Assembly: GCA_018304025.1 (NCBI GenBank)
Contig: JAGVXA010000010.1
Coordinates: 1 to 41,870, forward strand
Reading direction: 5' to 3'
Length of the DNA: 41,870 nucleotides
Origin: Candidatus Pacearchaeota archaeon
GTDB lineage: Archaea > Nanobdellota > Nanobdellia > Pacearchaeales > GW2011-AR1
Part shown: piece after piece, positions 23,242 through 31,547 of the stretch
Layout of the letters: every line of letters begins with the position of its first letter
Position numbering within the stretch: position 1 is the first letter of the stretch
The notes under the pieces: generated by a model
Databases searched by the model: none
The model's input: only the letters and a program-made list of their open reading frames with translations
What the model was told of the DNA's origin: nothing
Position numbers and translations under genes: made by a program

Positions 23242-23386
23242 TCTGCTTTTGAAATTACTCTCGCTTCGCTCGAATTTCTTTGCTCAATCGACTCCTTGCG
23301 TTCGCTGATTTCGCTAATTTAATAATTATTTGGAAGAATATTTATATACCAAGACTGCTATTTACATAATAACTTTGTCTTACAAA

Positions 23387-23614
23387 ATGATAATTAAATT
23401 AAAAGTTATTCCGAATGCAAAAGAAGAGAGGATTGAAAAACTTTCAGTCGGCGAATATAAAATCAAAGTTAAGGAAAAGGCAGTTAGAGGAAAGGCGAAT
23501 AGGCGAGTTGCAGAGATTTTAGCGAAATATTTTGACGTACCTGTGAGAAATATTAAAATCAAAGGATTAAAAACGCAGAAGAAAATTGTTGAGATTACAG
23601 GGTTTAATTTTTAG
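23387..23614 (+). CDS. DUF167 (YggU/UPF0235) protein
   Basis: The 75-residue protein fits DUF167 closely: MIIKLKVIPNAKEERIEKL, YKIKVKEKAVRGKANRRVAEILAKYFDVP and IKIKGLKTQKKIVEI. The G-K-A-N motif expected in the family is present. I start at the ATG at 23387. A TTTATATACC box lies about 45 nt upstream. Function is unknown across the family. Confidence 0.85.
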   Translation: MIIKLKVIPNAKEERIEKLSVGEYKIKVKEKAVRGKANRRVAEILAKYFDVPVRNIKIKGLKTQKKIVEITGFNF

Positions 23615-23701
23615 ATTGCAGATAATTTTGAAACTAATTAGAAGGTAAATTTATTTTGTAATTCTCTTGCGCACCGAAATCAATTATATAAAATATATTT
23701 G

Positions 23702-23784
23702 TTTGTCGCGCAATTGGACTTGCCTATTTTTATCGCTGGCAAGTCTTATCTGTAAAATTCGCTTCGCGAATTTGGCGCGACAAA
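23702..23784 (+). ncRNA. Three-way-junction structured element, copy 3
   Basis: Outer stem 23702-23711 with 23775-23784 is a perfect 10 bp. AATTG follows, then hairpin 1 GACTTGCC/GGCAAGTC (23717-23724 with 23738-23745), TTATCTGT, and hairpin 2 AAATTCGC/GCGAATTT (23755-23762 with 23766-23773). Hairpin 1 has changed at several positions relative to copies 1 and 4 but keeps full pairing. Confidence 0.65.
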
Positions 23785-23823
23785 ATTATCCAAATAATTA
23801 AAGCTACATAAGATAGATGTATC

Positions 23824-23908
23824 TCGGTGCGCAATTGGACGCACAATTTATTTTGCTGTGCGTCTTATCTATATGAAAATTCGCTTCGCGAATTTTCTGG
23901 CGCACCGA
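23824..23908 (+). ncRNA. Three-way-junction structured element, copy 4
   Basis: Outer stem 23824-23832 with 23900-23908 is a perfect 9 bp. AATTG, hairpin 1 GACGCACA/TGTGCGTC (23838-23845 with 23857-23864), TTATCT and a 9-bp hairpin 2 (23876-23884 with 23888-23896, TTC loop) complete the fold. It lies 39 bases after copy 3, in tandem, upstream of the metallopeptidase gene. Confidence 0.65.
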
Positions 23909-23941
23909 AATCAATATAAACTTTGACTTCGGTTTTTAGCG

Positions 23942-24343
23942 ATGTTCAGAAAAAAAGGCGGCGGGAAATTAAAATACGAGGATGCTTTTGATTTGCAGGC
24001 GAGGATGGAGGAGATTATTCGGGTTTTGGGGATGAATCATATTGATACCACGAGAGTTAAATGCCTTCGGAGTTTTGGCTCGAGTTCATACCGTACGATT
24101 GCGCGATGTCATGCTTTGGGCAAGGTTATGCAGTTAGCTATGAGTTCTGGGGCGTGGTATGCGATTGAATTCTTGGAAAGGTTTGACAAGATGGACAGAA
24201 AAGAACAAGACAAAGTTATAATTCACGAACTTTTGCATATTCCGAAAACTTTTGGGGGCGGATTCAGGCACCATGATTTTGTCTGCGATGGAAATGTTGA
24301 ACTATTGCATGAGAGGTTTGAAAATTTGAGAGGAGTTTTGTAG
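23942..24343 (+). CDS. Putative metallopeptidase (HExxH)
   Basis: The 133-residue protein contains HELLHIPKTFGGGFRHHDF at about residues 95-113: the HELLH zinc motif followed at short distance by further histidines. This pattern is typical of small phage-type/archaeal metallopeptidases (I recall PhageMetallopep). The preceding region includes a FERFDKMDRKEQDKVIIHE helix. No signal peptide is seen, so it is cytoplasmic. A TATAAACTTTGAC box lies about 25 nt upstream. Substrate unknown. Confidence 0.8.
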   Translation: MFRKKGGGKLKYEDAFDLQARMEEIIRVLGMNHIDTTRVKCLRSFGSSSYRTIARCHALGKVMQLAMSSGAWYAIEFLERFDKMDRKEQDKVIIHELLHIPKTFGGGFRHHDFVCDGNVELLHERFENLRGVL

Positions 24344-24376
24344 GAGAAGAAAAGTTTAAATAGCTTTTTAACAATA

Positions 24377-24934
24377 ATGTTACATATGGAACAAAAAGAT
24401 TACAAAATGGAAATTGTTCTTTGGCTTTTGAATAAAAGAGGGCATATAAGAGCGATTGCCGAAGAGATGGGCATTAATCATATGATGATTGTTCGAAAAT
24501 TGAAAGAGCTTCAGAAAGAGAATGTTGTTGATTATGTTCAGGAGGGGAAAAATAAGACATATTTTCTTAAAAAAAATATTGAAGCCAAGAGCCATGTTTT
24601 TTCTGCAGAGGCATATAAATTGAAAAAGATTGTTGAAAAATATCCACAATTAAGAAATGTTATAGAAAAAATTCAGAACGATAGACGAATAAAGATAGCT
24701 CTGCTTTTTGGCTCATATGCGAAGAGAATTGCAAAACAAGACAGCGATATTGATGTTTATATTGAAACAGCCGATAAAAAAATTAAACAGGAAATTAGTT
24801 TAATTGATTCTAAGTTAAATATTAAAATAGGAAAGTATAATAATTCAAATCTTTTAATAAAAGAGATAGAAAAAAACCATGTAGTAATAAAAGGGATAGA
24901 GAACTATTATGAAAAAAATAAATTTTTTGAGTAA
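24377..24934 (+). CDS. MNT-type nucleotidyltransferase with winged HTH (antitoxin-like)
   Basis: This 185-residue protein has an N-terminal winged helix (about 10-65; IRAIAEEMGINHMMIVRKLKELQ) and a minimal nucleotidyltransferase domain with the GSYAKRIAKQDSDIDVYI motif at about 111-128 (G-S-x10-D-x-D). In HEPN-MNT modules the MNT protein neutralises the HEPN RNase toxin, in studied cases by adding AMP. A truncated HEPN gene overlaps its 3' end, as expected for such a module. The HTH may autoregulate the operon. An AAGTTTAAATAGC box is about 25 nt upstream. A second ATG at 24386 is an alternative start. Confidence 0.85.
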   Translation: MLHMEQKDYKMEIVLWLLNKRGHIRAIAEEMGINHMMIVRKLKELQKENVVDYVQEGKNKTYFLKKNIEAKSHVFSAEAYKLKKIVEKYPQLRNVIEKIQNDRRIKIALLFGSYAKRIAKQDSDIDVYIETADKKIKQEISLIDSKLNIKIGKYNNSNLLIKEIEKNHVVIKGIENYYEKNKFFE

Positions 24935-25253
24935 GTTAAGGCGGGAAGGAAAACTTGAAATTGTTGAACCAAGCGAAGAGATGAAGAAGTCTTATATTCT
25001 CAAATCCGAAAGCAATCTAACTTCTGCAAAAATTCTTTTGAATAACAACCGATTAGAGGAATCTGTTAGTTTGGCTTATTACAGTATGTATCATTTGCTT
25101 ATTGCCTTGCTTTTTAAAATCGGAATAAAATCAGAAAATCATTCTGGCTCAATTAATCCTGTTGGTGTTGCAGTTGGCGCATTGTCTTGCCAGACCCAGA
25201 TTACTCCGGCGGGAAATTGCGAGATAAAGAAAGCGTATTGGAGAATTATTTGA
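24909..25253 (+). CDS. Truncated HEPN protein fused to a surface-protein tail
   Basis: Residues 1-80 match the N-terminal half of a HEPN domain (SYILKSESNLTSAKILLNNN, SVSLAYYSMYHLLIALLFKIGIKSENHSG). The C-terminal half, which would carry the RNase R-x4-6-H motif, is absent. From about 25145 the sequence switches to NPVGVAVGALSCQTQITPAGNCEIKKAYWRII, identical in its last 11 residues (allowing I/V/L) to the secreted proteins at 10716, 26643 and 29590. This looks like a recombination or deletion scar that joined a toxin gene to the end of a lost surface-protein gene. It is probably not an active toxin. The start overlaps the MNT gene by 26 bases. Confidence 0.75.
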   Translation: MKKINFLSKLRREGKLEIVEPSEEMKKSYILKSESNLTSAKILLNNNRLEESVSLAYYSMYHLLIALLFKIGIKSENHSGSINPVGVAVGALSCQTQITPAGNCEIKKAYWRII

Positions 25254-25343
25254 GGGAAATTATTATACAAAGACTTATTATAAAATAATACATTACTAAT
25301 AGAAAGCTTTATATAGATGTTTAATATTACTGATGCCGATTAA

Positions 25344-26606
25344 ATGGACATAAAAAGTATAATTAAAGAGCAAAGAGAAGAACTTGAAAAAATAGAAAAA
25401 GAAGAGAGAATTATAGCGAGAGAAAGGCTCAAGGAAGCTAAGACATATCTTGCTCATCCGAATATATTAGTTATAACGGGCATAAGAAGGTGCGGAAAAT
25501 CAATTTTTTCTTATTTGCTGGAAAAGGAGAGCAAGTTTGCTTACATAAATTTTGATGACGAAAGACTTTCAGAATTGAAAGGCGAAGATCTTAACAAAGT
25601 GCTCGAATCTTTTTATGAACTATACGGAGATGTAGATTATATTATTCTTGATGAAATACAGAATATTCCGAAATGGGAACTTTTTGCGAATAGGCTAAGA
25701 AGAACAAAAAAAGTAATTTTAACCGGAAGCAATTCTAATTTATTATCTGGGGAATTAGCAACTCATCTTACTGGAAGATATATCGACATAAAACTTTTTC
25801 CGTTTTCATTTAAGGAATTTTTATCTTACAAGGGAGTTGACATTTCAAATGCATATACTACAAGAGAAAAAGCAAGAATTTTTAATTATCTTAATGAATA
25901 TCTTGTAAATGGGGGCATTCCTGAATCTTACAAATTTGGGAAATCTATAATAACAAGGATTTATGAAAATATTCTTACAAAAGATATTATTTTGAGATAC
26001 AAAATAAAGAAGATTGAAGACATAAAAAAATTAGCTAAATATCTCATAACGAATTCTTCAGAAGAGATTACATATAGTAAATTATCAAAACTTCTTGGAG
26101 TAAAACATGTGTCTACCATTTCAAATTGGGTTTCTTACTTAGAAAATTCTTTTTTGATTTTTAAGATAGGAAGATTTGACTTTAAGCTCAAACAACAGTT
26201 TATTGCTCCAAAAAAAGTTTATTGCATTGATCCGGGGATTGTGGACTCGATTGGTTTTAAGTTTTCAGAGAACAAAGGAAAAATTATTGAGAATGTTGTT
26301 GCTATTGAATTGCAAAGGAGAAAAGAACTGGAAGATAATCTTGAGGTTTATTATTGGAAAGACTATCAGCAAAATGAAGTGGATTTCGTTGTTAAGAACA
26401 GAAACAAAATTAGAGAATTAATTCAAGTAACTTTTGCGAACAGCAAGGAAGAAATAAAAGAAAGAGAATTAAAATCTTTGATTAAGGCAAGCAGAGAATT
26501 AAAATGCGTTGATTTAAAGATAATTACTTGGGATTATGAAGTTGAGAGCAAATTTGGCGGCAATAAAGTTAAATTTATTCCGTTGTGGAAATGGCTTCTT
26601 GGGTAA
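25344..26606 (+). CDS. AAA ATPase with DUF4143 C-terminal domain
   Basis: The 420-residue protein belongs to the archaeal/bacterial AAA_14-DUF4143 group. Walker A is TGIRRCGKS near 45-53, Walker B YIILDEIQN near 98-106, and LTGSNSNLL near 125-133 is the sensor region. The C-terminal DUF4143 part contains a winged-helix-like stretch (ITYSKLSKLLGVKHVSTISNWVSYLENSFLIF) and a nuclease-fold-like YWKDYQQNEVDFVV. Members are common in archaeal accessory regions and often patchily distributed; function is uncertain. A CTTTATATAGA box lies about 30 nt upstream. Confidence 0.88.
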   Translation: MDIKSIIKEQREELEKIEKEERIIARERLKEAKTYLAHPNILVITGIRRCGKSIFSYLLEKESKFAYINFDDERLSELKGEDLNKVLESFYELYGDVDYIILDEIQNIPKWELFANRLRRTKKVILTGSNSNLLSGELATHLTGRYIDIKLFPFSFKEFLSYKGVDISNAYTTREKARIFNYLNEYLVNGGIPESYKFGKSIITRIYENILTKDIILRYKIKKIEDIKKLAKYLITNSSEEITYSKLSKLLGVKHVSTISNWVSYLENSFLIFKIGRFDFKLKQQFIAPKKVYCIDPGIVDSIGFKFSENKGKIIENVVAIELQRRKELEDNLEVYYWKDYQQNEVDFVVKNRNKIRELIQVTFANSKEEIKERELKSLIKASRELKCVDLKIITWDYEVESKFGGNKVKFIPLWKWLLG

Positions 26607-26642
26607 GGGAAGATTTAATAATATCGGAGAGTTGAGGAAGAG

Positions 26643-28559
26643 ATGAGAAAAGAGGCGAGAATTGATAAAAAGATATTGGTGATTTTTGGGATTTTTATTT
26701 TTTTGATTGGGGGAATTGTTTTGATTTGTTTGGGTGGGGGAGTTTCTGCTGAATGTATTGGCGGAGTTACCGTCGAAAATAATATTTCACAATATGGAAT
26801 AACTTGGTTTTTTGACAAGCCGTATCAATGCGGAACTTTTGTGAATGGGGATTTTTGGGTGAAGACGGATGATTCGACGGGGGTTGTCAATGTGATAAGG
26901 ATGACGCCGGATATGGAGTATGATATTTTAGTAACTACTGATGCTTGTACTTATACTACTGCCACGACAGATTGTGCTGCTCACAATAATGAAAAATATC
27001 ATTTTGATTTAACAAATGATTATATGAGTTCGTGTGTTCTTTATCAAGGGCATAATGGATATTGCACCTATAAGAAAGTAAAGCACGGGTTTATGGTGAA
27101 TCCCAGCAATCCAAGTCAACAAGGGTTTGATGCTAGAGTATCTTCGTCATCATTTAATGAGAGTGTTATCCCTAATATTCCTTATATTGCCAATGGAAAT
27201 GATTCTATTATAAAAGTAATTTCATTTATACCTTGGCAAAGACCCAGATTAAAATCTGCGGCGGTGTTGACAGTGTTAGATAAAATTCCCACAGACAATG
27301 GATCTACAATATTTAGACCACCTTATTTTGGAAATGACAAAAAATTATATTCTTTTAATGATGTAGGTTTTAATAATTTGCCTTCGTATGAACCAGTTAT
27401 TGTGCCACCACCACTTTCTTATTTTTATAATCCGGGTATAGAGCATAAGTTCACGGGTGTTCAGATAGATTACTTTAATGGGGCAGAGATAGACTATATT
27501 CACCCGCATGATAACATGCCAAATGACGGGGGGGCTTTAGCATTCAGAAACGCAAACATCGCTTTACGCTTGATGCTGAATGATACTTTTGATGATAAGA
27601 GAGAACTTGCGATAAACTATATTCAGCATGGAATTGATTTGTACTATGCGGGAATCGGCGGGACAAAATGGCATCCTGATGGTCAGATATTCCTCGGAAG
27701 AAAATTGCCTATAACATTTGCTGCAGTGATGTTGAATGATTCTTCAATGAAAGAATTTGTTAGGACAGCAGATGATATGCAGTTTCAGGAAAATGGCGTG
27801 TTTCATTATACTAAAGAATCAAATAATGTTTTATGGTCATTGAACAAGAGCACATATTGGAATTATTGGAGATATTGGTCCGAGCTTGTTAATCTTCCAG
27901 ACAGCGGGGGGAAAGTCGGTCCTGACCCGCATAACTATATTGATGGCAGCAGTATCCCTGGTATAACTTATCTTGATGGAGGCAATGCAATGCAGGCAAA
28001 GTATACAGCGCTCGCGATTTATCTTATGCTCCCACTGCGTGATGTTTGGAACGATGAAGAATTACTAATATTTGCAGATAGGTGGACGTATCATGGAGTT
28101 ATAACGCAGCCAGATCCGTGCGCTCCGCCGACGGGAATTTGCAAAGCAGGAACGAATAGGGCTGGACAAACCTGTACTCTTGCTAATTCATATCGTTGCA
28201 ATCTCGATTCTCCACCTAGCACGTATGATTATTCTGTTCTTTCATTATGCGATTATCCTTCTTTGTATGCTTTAGATTATGGTGTCAAGTATGGACTAAA
28301 TAGCACAACTAACGAGTGTATTCATGATACAGATACTTCCGATGGTATAGGCAGGCTTCCGTGGGTTGACGGAATGCGTACGAATAGCGGTGTTAGCAGT
28401 AATAGTTGGAAAGAGAGTTTATGGGATACATACCGCAACTGTACAAATGAAATAAAAGATGGAACAGAAACAGGAGTTGATTGCGGAGGGATTTGTCCTG
28501 ATGCGTGCGCTTCGATTGGGAATTGCGAGATAAAGAAAGCGTATTGGAGAATTGTGTAA
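26643..28559 (+). CDS. Secreted protein with CEIKKAYWR tail, paralog 1
   Basis: The 638-residue protein has a signal peptide (about residues 8-36, ILVIFGIFIFLIGGIVLICLG...). A conserved N-terminal module (NNISQYGITWFFDKPYQCG, VNGDFWVKTDDSTGVVNVIR) is almost identical in the protein at 29590. The middle diverges, with beta/alpha regions resembling large hydrolase-like surface proteins. Near the end both paralogs share DTSDGIGR and a C-x-N-x(2)-DGTETG-DCGGICP cysteine motif before the tail CEIKKAYWRIV. A GGGAAGATTTAATAAT box and a GAGGAAG precede the ATG. Extracellular location is clear; enzymatic activity is not, and no catalytic residues were recognised. Confidence 0.82.
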   Translation: MRKEARIDKKILVIFGIFIFLIGGIVLICLGGGVSAECIGGVTVENNISQYGITWFFDKPYQCGTFVNGDFWVKTDDSTGVVNVIRMTPDMEYDILVTTDACTYTTATTDCAAHNNEKYHFDLTNDYMSSCVLYQGHNGYCTYKKVKHGFMVNPSNPSQQGFDARVSSSSFNESVIPNIPYIANGNDSIIKVISFIPWQRPRLKSAAVLTVLDKIPTDNGSTIFRPPYFGNDKKLYSFNDVGFNNLPSYEPVIVPPPLSYFYNPGIEHKFTGVQIDYFNGAEIDYIHPHDNMPNDGGALAFRNANIALRLMLNDTFDDKRELAINYIQHGIDLYYAGIGGTKWHPDGQIFLGRKLPITFAAVMLNDSSMKEFVRTADDMQFQENGVFHYTKESNNVLWSLNKSTYWNYWRYWSELVNLPDSGGKVGPDPHNYIDGSSIPGITYLDGGNAMQAKYTALAIYLMLPLRDVWNDEELLIFADRWTYHGVITQPDPCAPPTGICKAGTNRAGQTCTLANSYRCNLDSPPSTYDYSVLSLCDYPSLYALDYGVKYGLNSTTNECIHDTDTSDGIGRLPWVDGMRTNSGVSSNSWKESLWDTYRNCTNEIKDGTETGVDCGGICPDACASIGNCEIKKAYWRIV

Positions 28560-28605
28560 AAATAAAAAAGAAAAGTTTAAATATATAATTAAACAATGTT
28601 TAAAC

Positions 28606-29373
28606 ATGGAGAGCATTATAAGAAATGTCGGCAAATGGGGAAACAGCGCCGGAGTTTTATTGCCAAAAGAATGGGCTGGAAACCAGGTAAATATAATTTT
28701 AATAGAGAGAACAGAAGAAATAAAAAAAGAAGTTTTTGATATCCTCGCCGATAAACTTGAGGAAATTATGGGAATATATCTTGTTGGGAGCTATGCCCGC
28801 GCTGAAATGCGGGAGGATTCTGATATAGACATTGTAGCTATTTCCAGCAATCTTAGAGAAGAAATTGTTTCTGGCAAATATCACATTTCAGTTATTCCGA
28901 TAGACATTGCCAGGCGGAATATTAAAAAAAATCCTCTGATGCTCCTGCCGAGGCTGATAGAAGCAAAAGTTTTGCTAAACAGACATTTACTGAGCGAGCT
29001 TAAGAAAATAAAGTTTGAAAAAGGATTTATTAAAAGATATATAGACGAGACGAAGGACATAATGAAGATTAATTCAGGATTATTGGAGCTAAACAAAATT
29101 GAGAAATATACAGATAATGAAATTTTATATTCTTTGGTTTTGAGAATAAGAGGAATTTTTATTTTGAACTGCCTATTGAACAAGAAATCTTATTCTAATA
29201 AACTATTCTTTAAAAATTTGGAGAAGGGTGTTGGAAAAAACGAATCTAAAGAGATTTATAGAATCTATAAATCTTACAGGGCAGACAAAAAAATTGACCG
29301 AAAAATTAAACTTGAAACTGGAAGGAAACTTTTGGAAATTCTAAGAAAAGATATTACGGCTGCAAGATGGTAA
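28606..29373 (+). CDS. AbrB-like/nucleotidyltransferase fusion protein
   Basis: Residues 1-34 (RNVGKWGNSAGVLLPKEWAGNQVNIILIE) resemble the swapped-hairpin AbrB/DUF2080-type DNA-binding domain. A nucleotidyltransferase domain follows, with GSYARAEMREDSDIDIVAI near 61-79 (G-S-x10-D-x-D intact). The remaining 170 residues are helical. The fusion suggests an autoregulated antitoxin-like or mobile-element-linked protein. An AAGTTTAAATATA box 25-30 nt before the ATG at 28606 favours that start. It overlaps the next small gene by 7 bases (ATGGTAA). Confidence 0.78.
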   Translation: MESIIRNVGKWGNSAGVLLPKEWAGNQVNIILIERTEEIKKEVFDILADKLEEIMGIYLVGSYARAEMREDSDIDIVAISSNLREEIVSGKYHISVIPIDIARRNIKKNPLMLLPRLIEAKVLLNRHLLSELKKIKFEKGFIKRYIDETKDIMKINSGLLELNKIEKYTDNEILYSLVLRIRGIFILNCLLNKKSYSNKLFFKNLEKGVGKNESKEIYRIYKSYRADKKIDRKIKLETGRKLLEILRKDITAARW

Positions 29374-29549
29374 AGCGAATAAAGAGACTGAAAAAAGGGA
29401 TTGAATCTTTGGAAAAACAAATAAAATTCCATGAAGAAAAATTAGATAAGGCGATTGAAGAGAAAGATATTGATTTGGAAGGATATTATAGAAAAGAAAT
29501 TGCAGGACTTAGAAAAAGCAAGTCGCGGAAAGAGAGATTTTTGCCGTAG
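29367..29549 (+). CDS. Small coiled-coil protein
   Basis: Sixty residues of almost pure charged helix (RIKRLKKGIESLEKQIKFHE, KLDKAIEEKDIDLEGYYRKE), with heptad-like Leu/Ile spacing. The start codon overlaps the stop of the nucleotidyltransferase gene, so it is probably its co-translated partner, perhaps the second half of a two-gene module. No family is recognised. Confidence 0.6.
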   Translation: MVKRIKRLKKGIESLEKQIKFHEEKLDKAIEEKDIDLEGYYRKEIAGLRKSKSRKERFLP

Positions 29550-29589
29550 TTTTGCGAAGATTTATTAATTTGTTTTTATTTGTGATGGG

Positions 29590-31380
29590 ATGAAAAAAAA
29601 GGCGATTTTGATTTTTGGGGTTTTGATTTTTTTAATTGGCAATGTGCGCGCAGATTGCGTCGAAGGAATTACTGCTGGAAATAATATTTCACAATATGGA
29701 ATAACTTGGTTTTTTGACAAGCCGTATCAATGCGGAACTTTTGTTAATGGAGATTATTGGGTGAAGACTGATGATTCGACTGGGGTAGTGAATGTTATTA
29801 GAATAACTCCTGATTTTCAACAGTTTAATTTTAATAGCTATTTAAAATGGATAAATGGTTGGGAAGTGAATCCAACTTATAGTAATAAACACGGATTTGA
29901 TGAGAGAGCACAACTTTATGATGCTATTCTTGTTCCGAGCCTACCATATAATGCTCATGCTGATGAGTCTTTGATTAAAGCTGATAGTTGGGAAGAAGCA
30001 GGATTTACTACAGGTTATAGAAGATGCGAGGGAGGTGATACGCCAACTTGTTTATATGCTGTATCTGTCCTTACTGTTGTTGGAGCAATTCCTGAAAATA
30101 ATGGTGAAACTGTTTTTAGACCTTCGTATTTCGGAGCAAACAAAGTTTATTATTCTTCAAATAATTTAAGAACTGACTTATTGCCTTCATTGAATCCTGT
30201 GACAAATGCTCCGACTTTGCAGTGGGCTGTCAATAGATTTAAACCAGTCCAGTTAGATTACATTGCAGTTGCTGACCTTGCGGATTATCTTCATCCTAGA
30301 ATGAGTTGGCCAAATTACTATCCTGCATCAATGGCAAGAGATGTTGGGAACGGTGTACTAAGATTAATGTTGAATGATAGTGTCAGTGCTAAAATGCCAG
30401 CAGTAATTGCTATGACTCAAGCAGGAATTGATTATTATGGTATTTTTAAAGGAGGAATATCGTGGAGTCCTGGAGCTGGAGAAGCAATTGGAAGAAAGAT
30501 GCCTATAATATTTGCTTCTGTAATGCTTGATAATGCAGAAATGAAAAATGCAGTAAGGCCATCAAGAAGCGGCATTCTGGACGATAAGGGATTAGGATTT
30601 ACTGCCTTTGGTGAAGACCAACCTTATCAAGGAAAGAATACAGTGTTATGGGGAGATCCTTTAGGTTCTGCCAAATATTGCCCAGATGAAGATTTTTATT
30701 GGGAAGATATTATTGCTGATTCAACTAGAACATGCAGAGATCCATATGGGTATATAGACGGAGGTAGAATACCGGGCGGAGGATATCAGTTGTGCTGTAC
30801 CTCAGATGCATGGCTTGGGGAAACCTTGGCATTATGTTTGATGCCTTCATTGAGAGACCCCTGGAATGTGACTTATTATCAATATTTACTAGATTATACT
30901 GCAAGATGGAAAGATTCTGGAGCATATACTCAGCCTGATCCGTGTGCTCCTGTAGAGGGTGTGTGTGTTGGAGGAACAAGAAATGGACAGAAATGCACTA
31001 CTGCTTGGTTTGTCTCAGCCGAGTGGGCAGGAACAACAGATACATTCTGCACTGGGGGAGGAATATGTCAATTATCATTAGATAAGTTTAAGGTCACATA
31101 TGGACCAGATCCAAACAAACCTGGAGACTGTATAATGGATAATGACACAAGTGATGGTATTGGAAGATTTCCATTATTGCATGAAAAAAATCAAGGTATA
31201 TGGACAGGATATTCAAGTGAGTTTGCCCATTCAATGTGGGCCAAGTATAAGAATTGCTCAAACGGAGTAATGGACGGAACAGAAACAGGAAAGGATTGCG
31301 GGGGGATTTGTCCGGAGGAATGTGTTACGCCAGTGCAAGGGAATTGCGAGATAAAGAAAGCGTATTGGAGAATTTTGTAA
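29590..31380 (+). CDS. Secreted protein with CEIKKAYWR tail, paralog 2
   Basis: This 596-residue exported protein has a short signal peptide (residues 1-21, MKKKAILIFGVLIFLIGNVRA). Residues 24-75 are nearly identical to paralog 1, at DNA level as well. The middle (about 80-440) is diverged but collinear, with shared landmarks such as TVVGAIPENNGETVFRP, LRLMLNDS and DPCAPVEGVCVGG. The end carries DTSDGIGRFP, DGTETGKDCGGICPEEC and the tail CEIKKAYWRIL. A GCGAAGATTTATTAATT box precedes it. Probably a recent tandem duplicate separated from paralog 1 by the nucleotidyltransferase and coiled-coil genes. Confidence 0.82.
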   Translation: MKKKAILIFGVLIFLIGNVRADCVEGITAGNNISQYGITWFFDKPYQCGTFVNGDYWVKTDDSTGVVNVIRITPDFQQFNFNSYLKWINGWEVNPTYSNKHGFDERAQLYDAILVPSLPYNAHADESLIKADSWEEAGFTTGYRRCEGGDTPTCLYAVSVLTVVGAIPENNGETVFRPSYFGANKVYYSSNNLRTDLLPSLNPVTNAPTLQWAVNRFKPVQLDYIAVADLADYLHPRMSWPNYYPASMARDVGNGVLRLMLNDSVSAKMPAVIAMTQAGIDYYGIFKGGISWSPGAGEAIGRKMPIIFASVMLDNAEMKNAVRPSRSGILDDKGLGFTAFGEDQPYQGKNTVLWGDPLGSAKYCPDEDFYWEDIIADSTRTCRDPYGYIDGGRIPGGGYQLCCTSDAWLGETLALCLMPSLRDPWNVTYYQYLLDYTARWKDSGAYTQPDPCAPVEGVCVGGTRNGQKCTTAWFVSAEWAGTTDTFCTGGGICQLSLDKFKVTYGPDPNKPGDCIMDNDTSDGIGRFPLLHEKNQGIWTGYSSEFAHSMWAKYKNCSNGVMDGTETGKDCGGICPEECVTPVQGNCEIKKAYWRIL

Positions 31381-31522
31381 AGATTTTTTGTAGGAGAAAA
31401 GGGATTTTCTCTTTATGGCTGAAAAAAAGGGCGCGTTTTGTTGAAAAATTTAGACAATTAGGAAAATAGCAGCGGGAAGAGAATTAAAAACAAAAAATTT
31501 CAGAAAAAGTGCGTAGGAGAAA

Positions 31523-31533
31523 TACTTATATAG
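31523..31533 (+). promoter_or_regulatory. TATA box for the TTG-started surface-protein gene
   Basis: TACTTATATAG is centred about 20-25 nt before the TTG at 31548, the spacing of a leaderless archaeal transcript. No ATG lies near the conserved N-terminal domain, so this box supports the TTG start. Confidence 0.55.
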
Positions 31534-31547
31534 TATAAATTTCTAAT

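Noticed and set aside
24377-31380. Insertion sequence or integron
   Set aside because: No transposase, integrase, terminal inverted repeats or attC-like sites were found despite the cassette-like layout.
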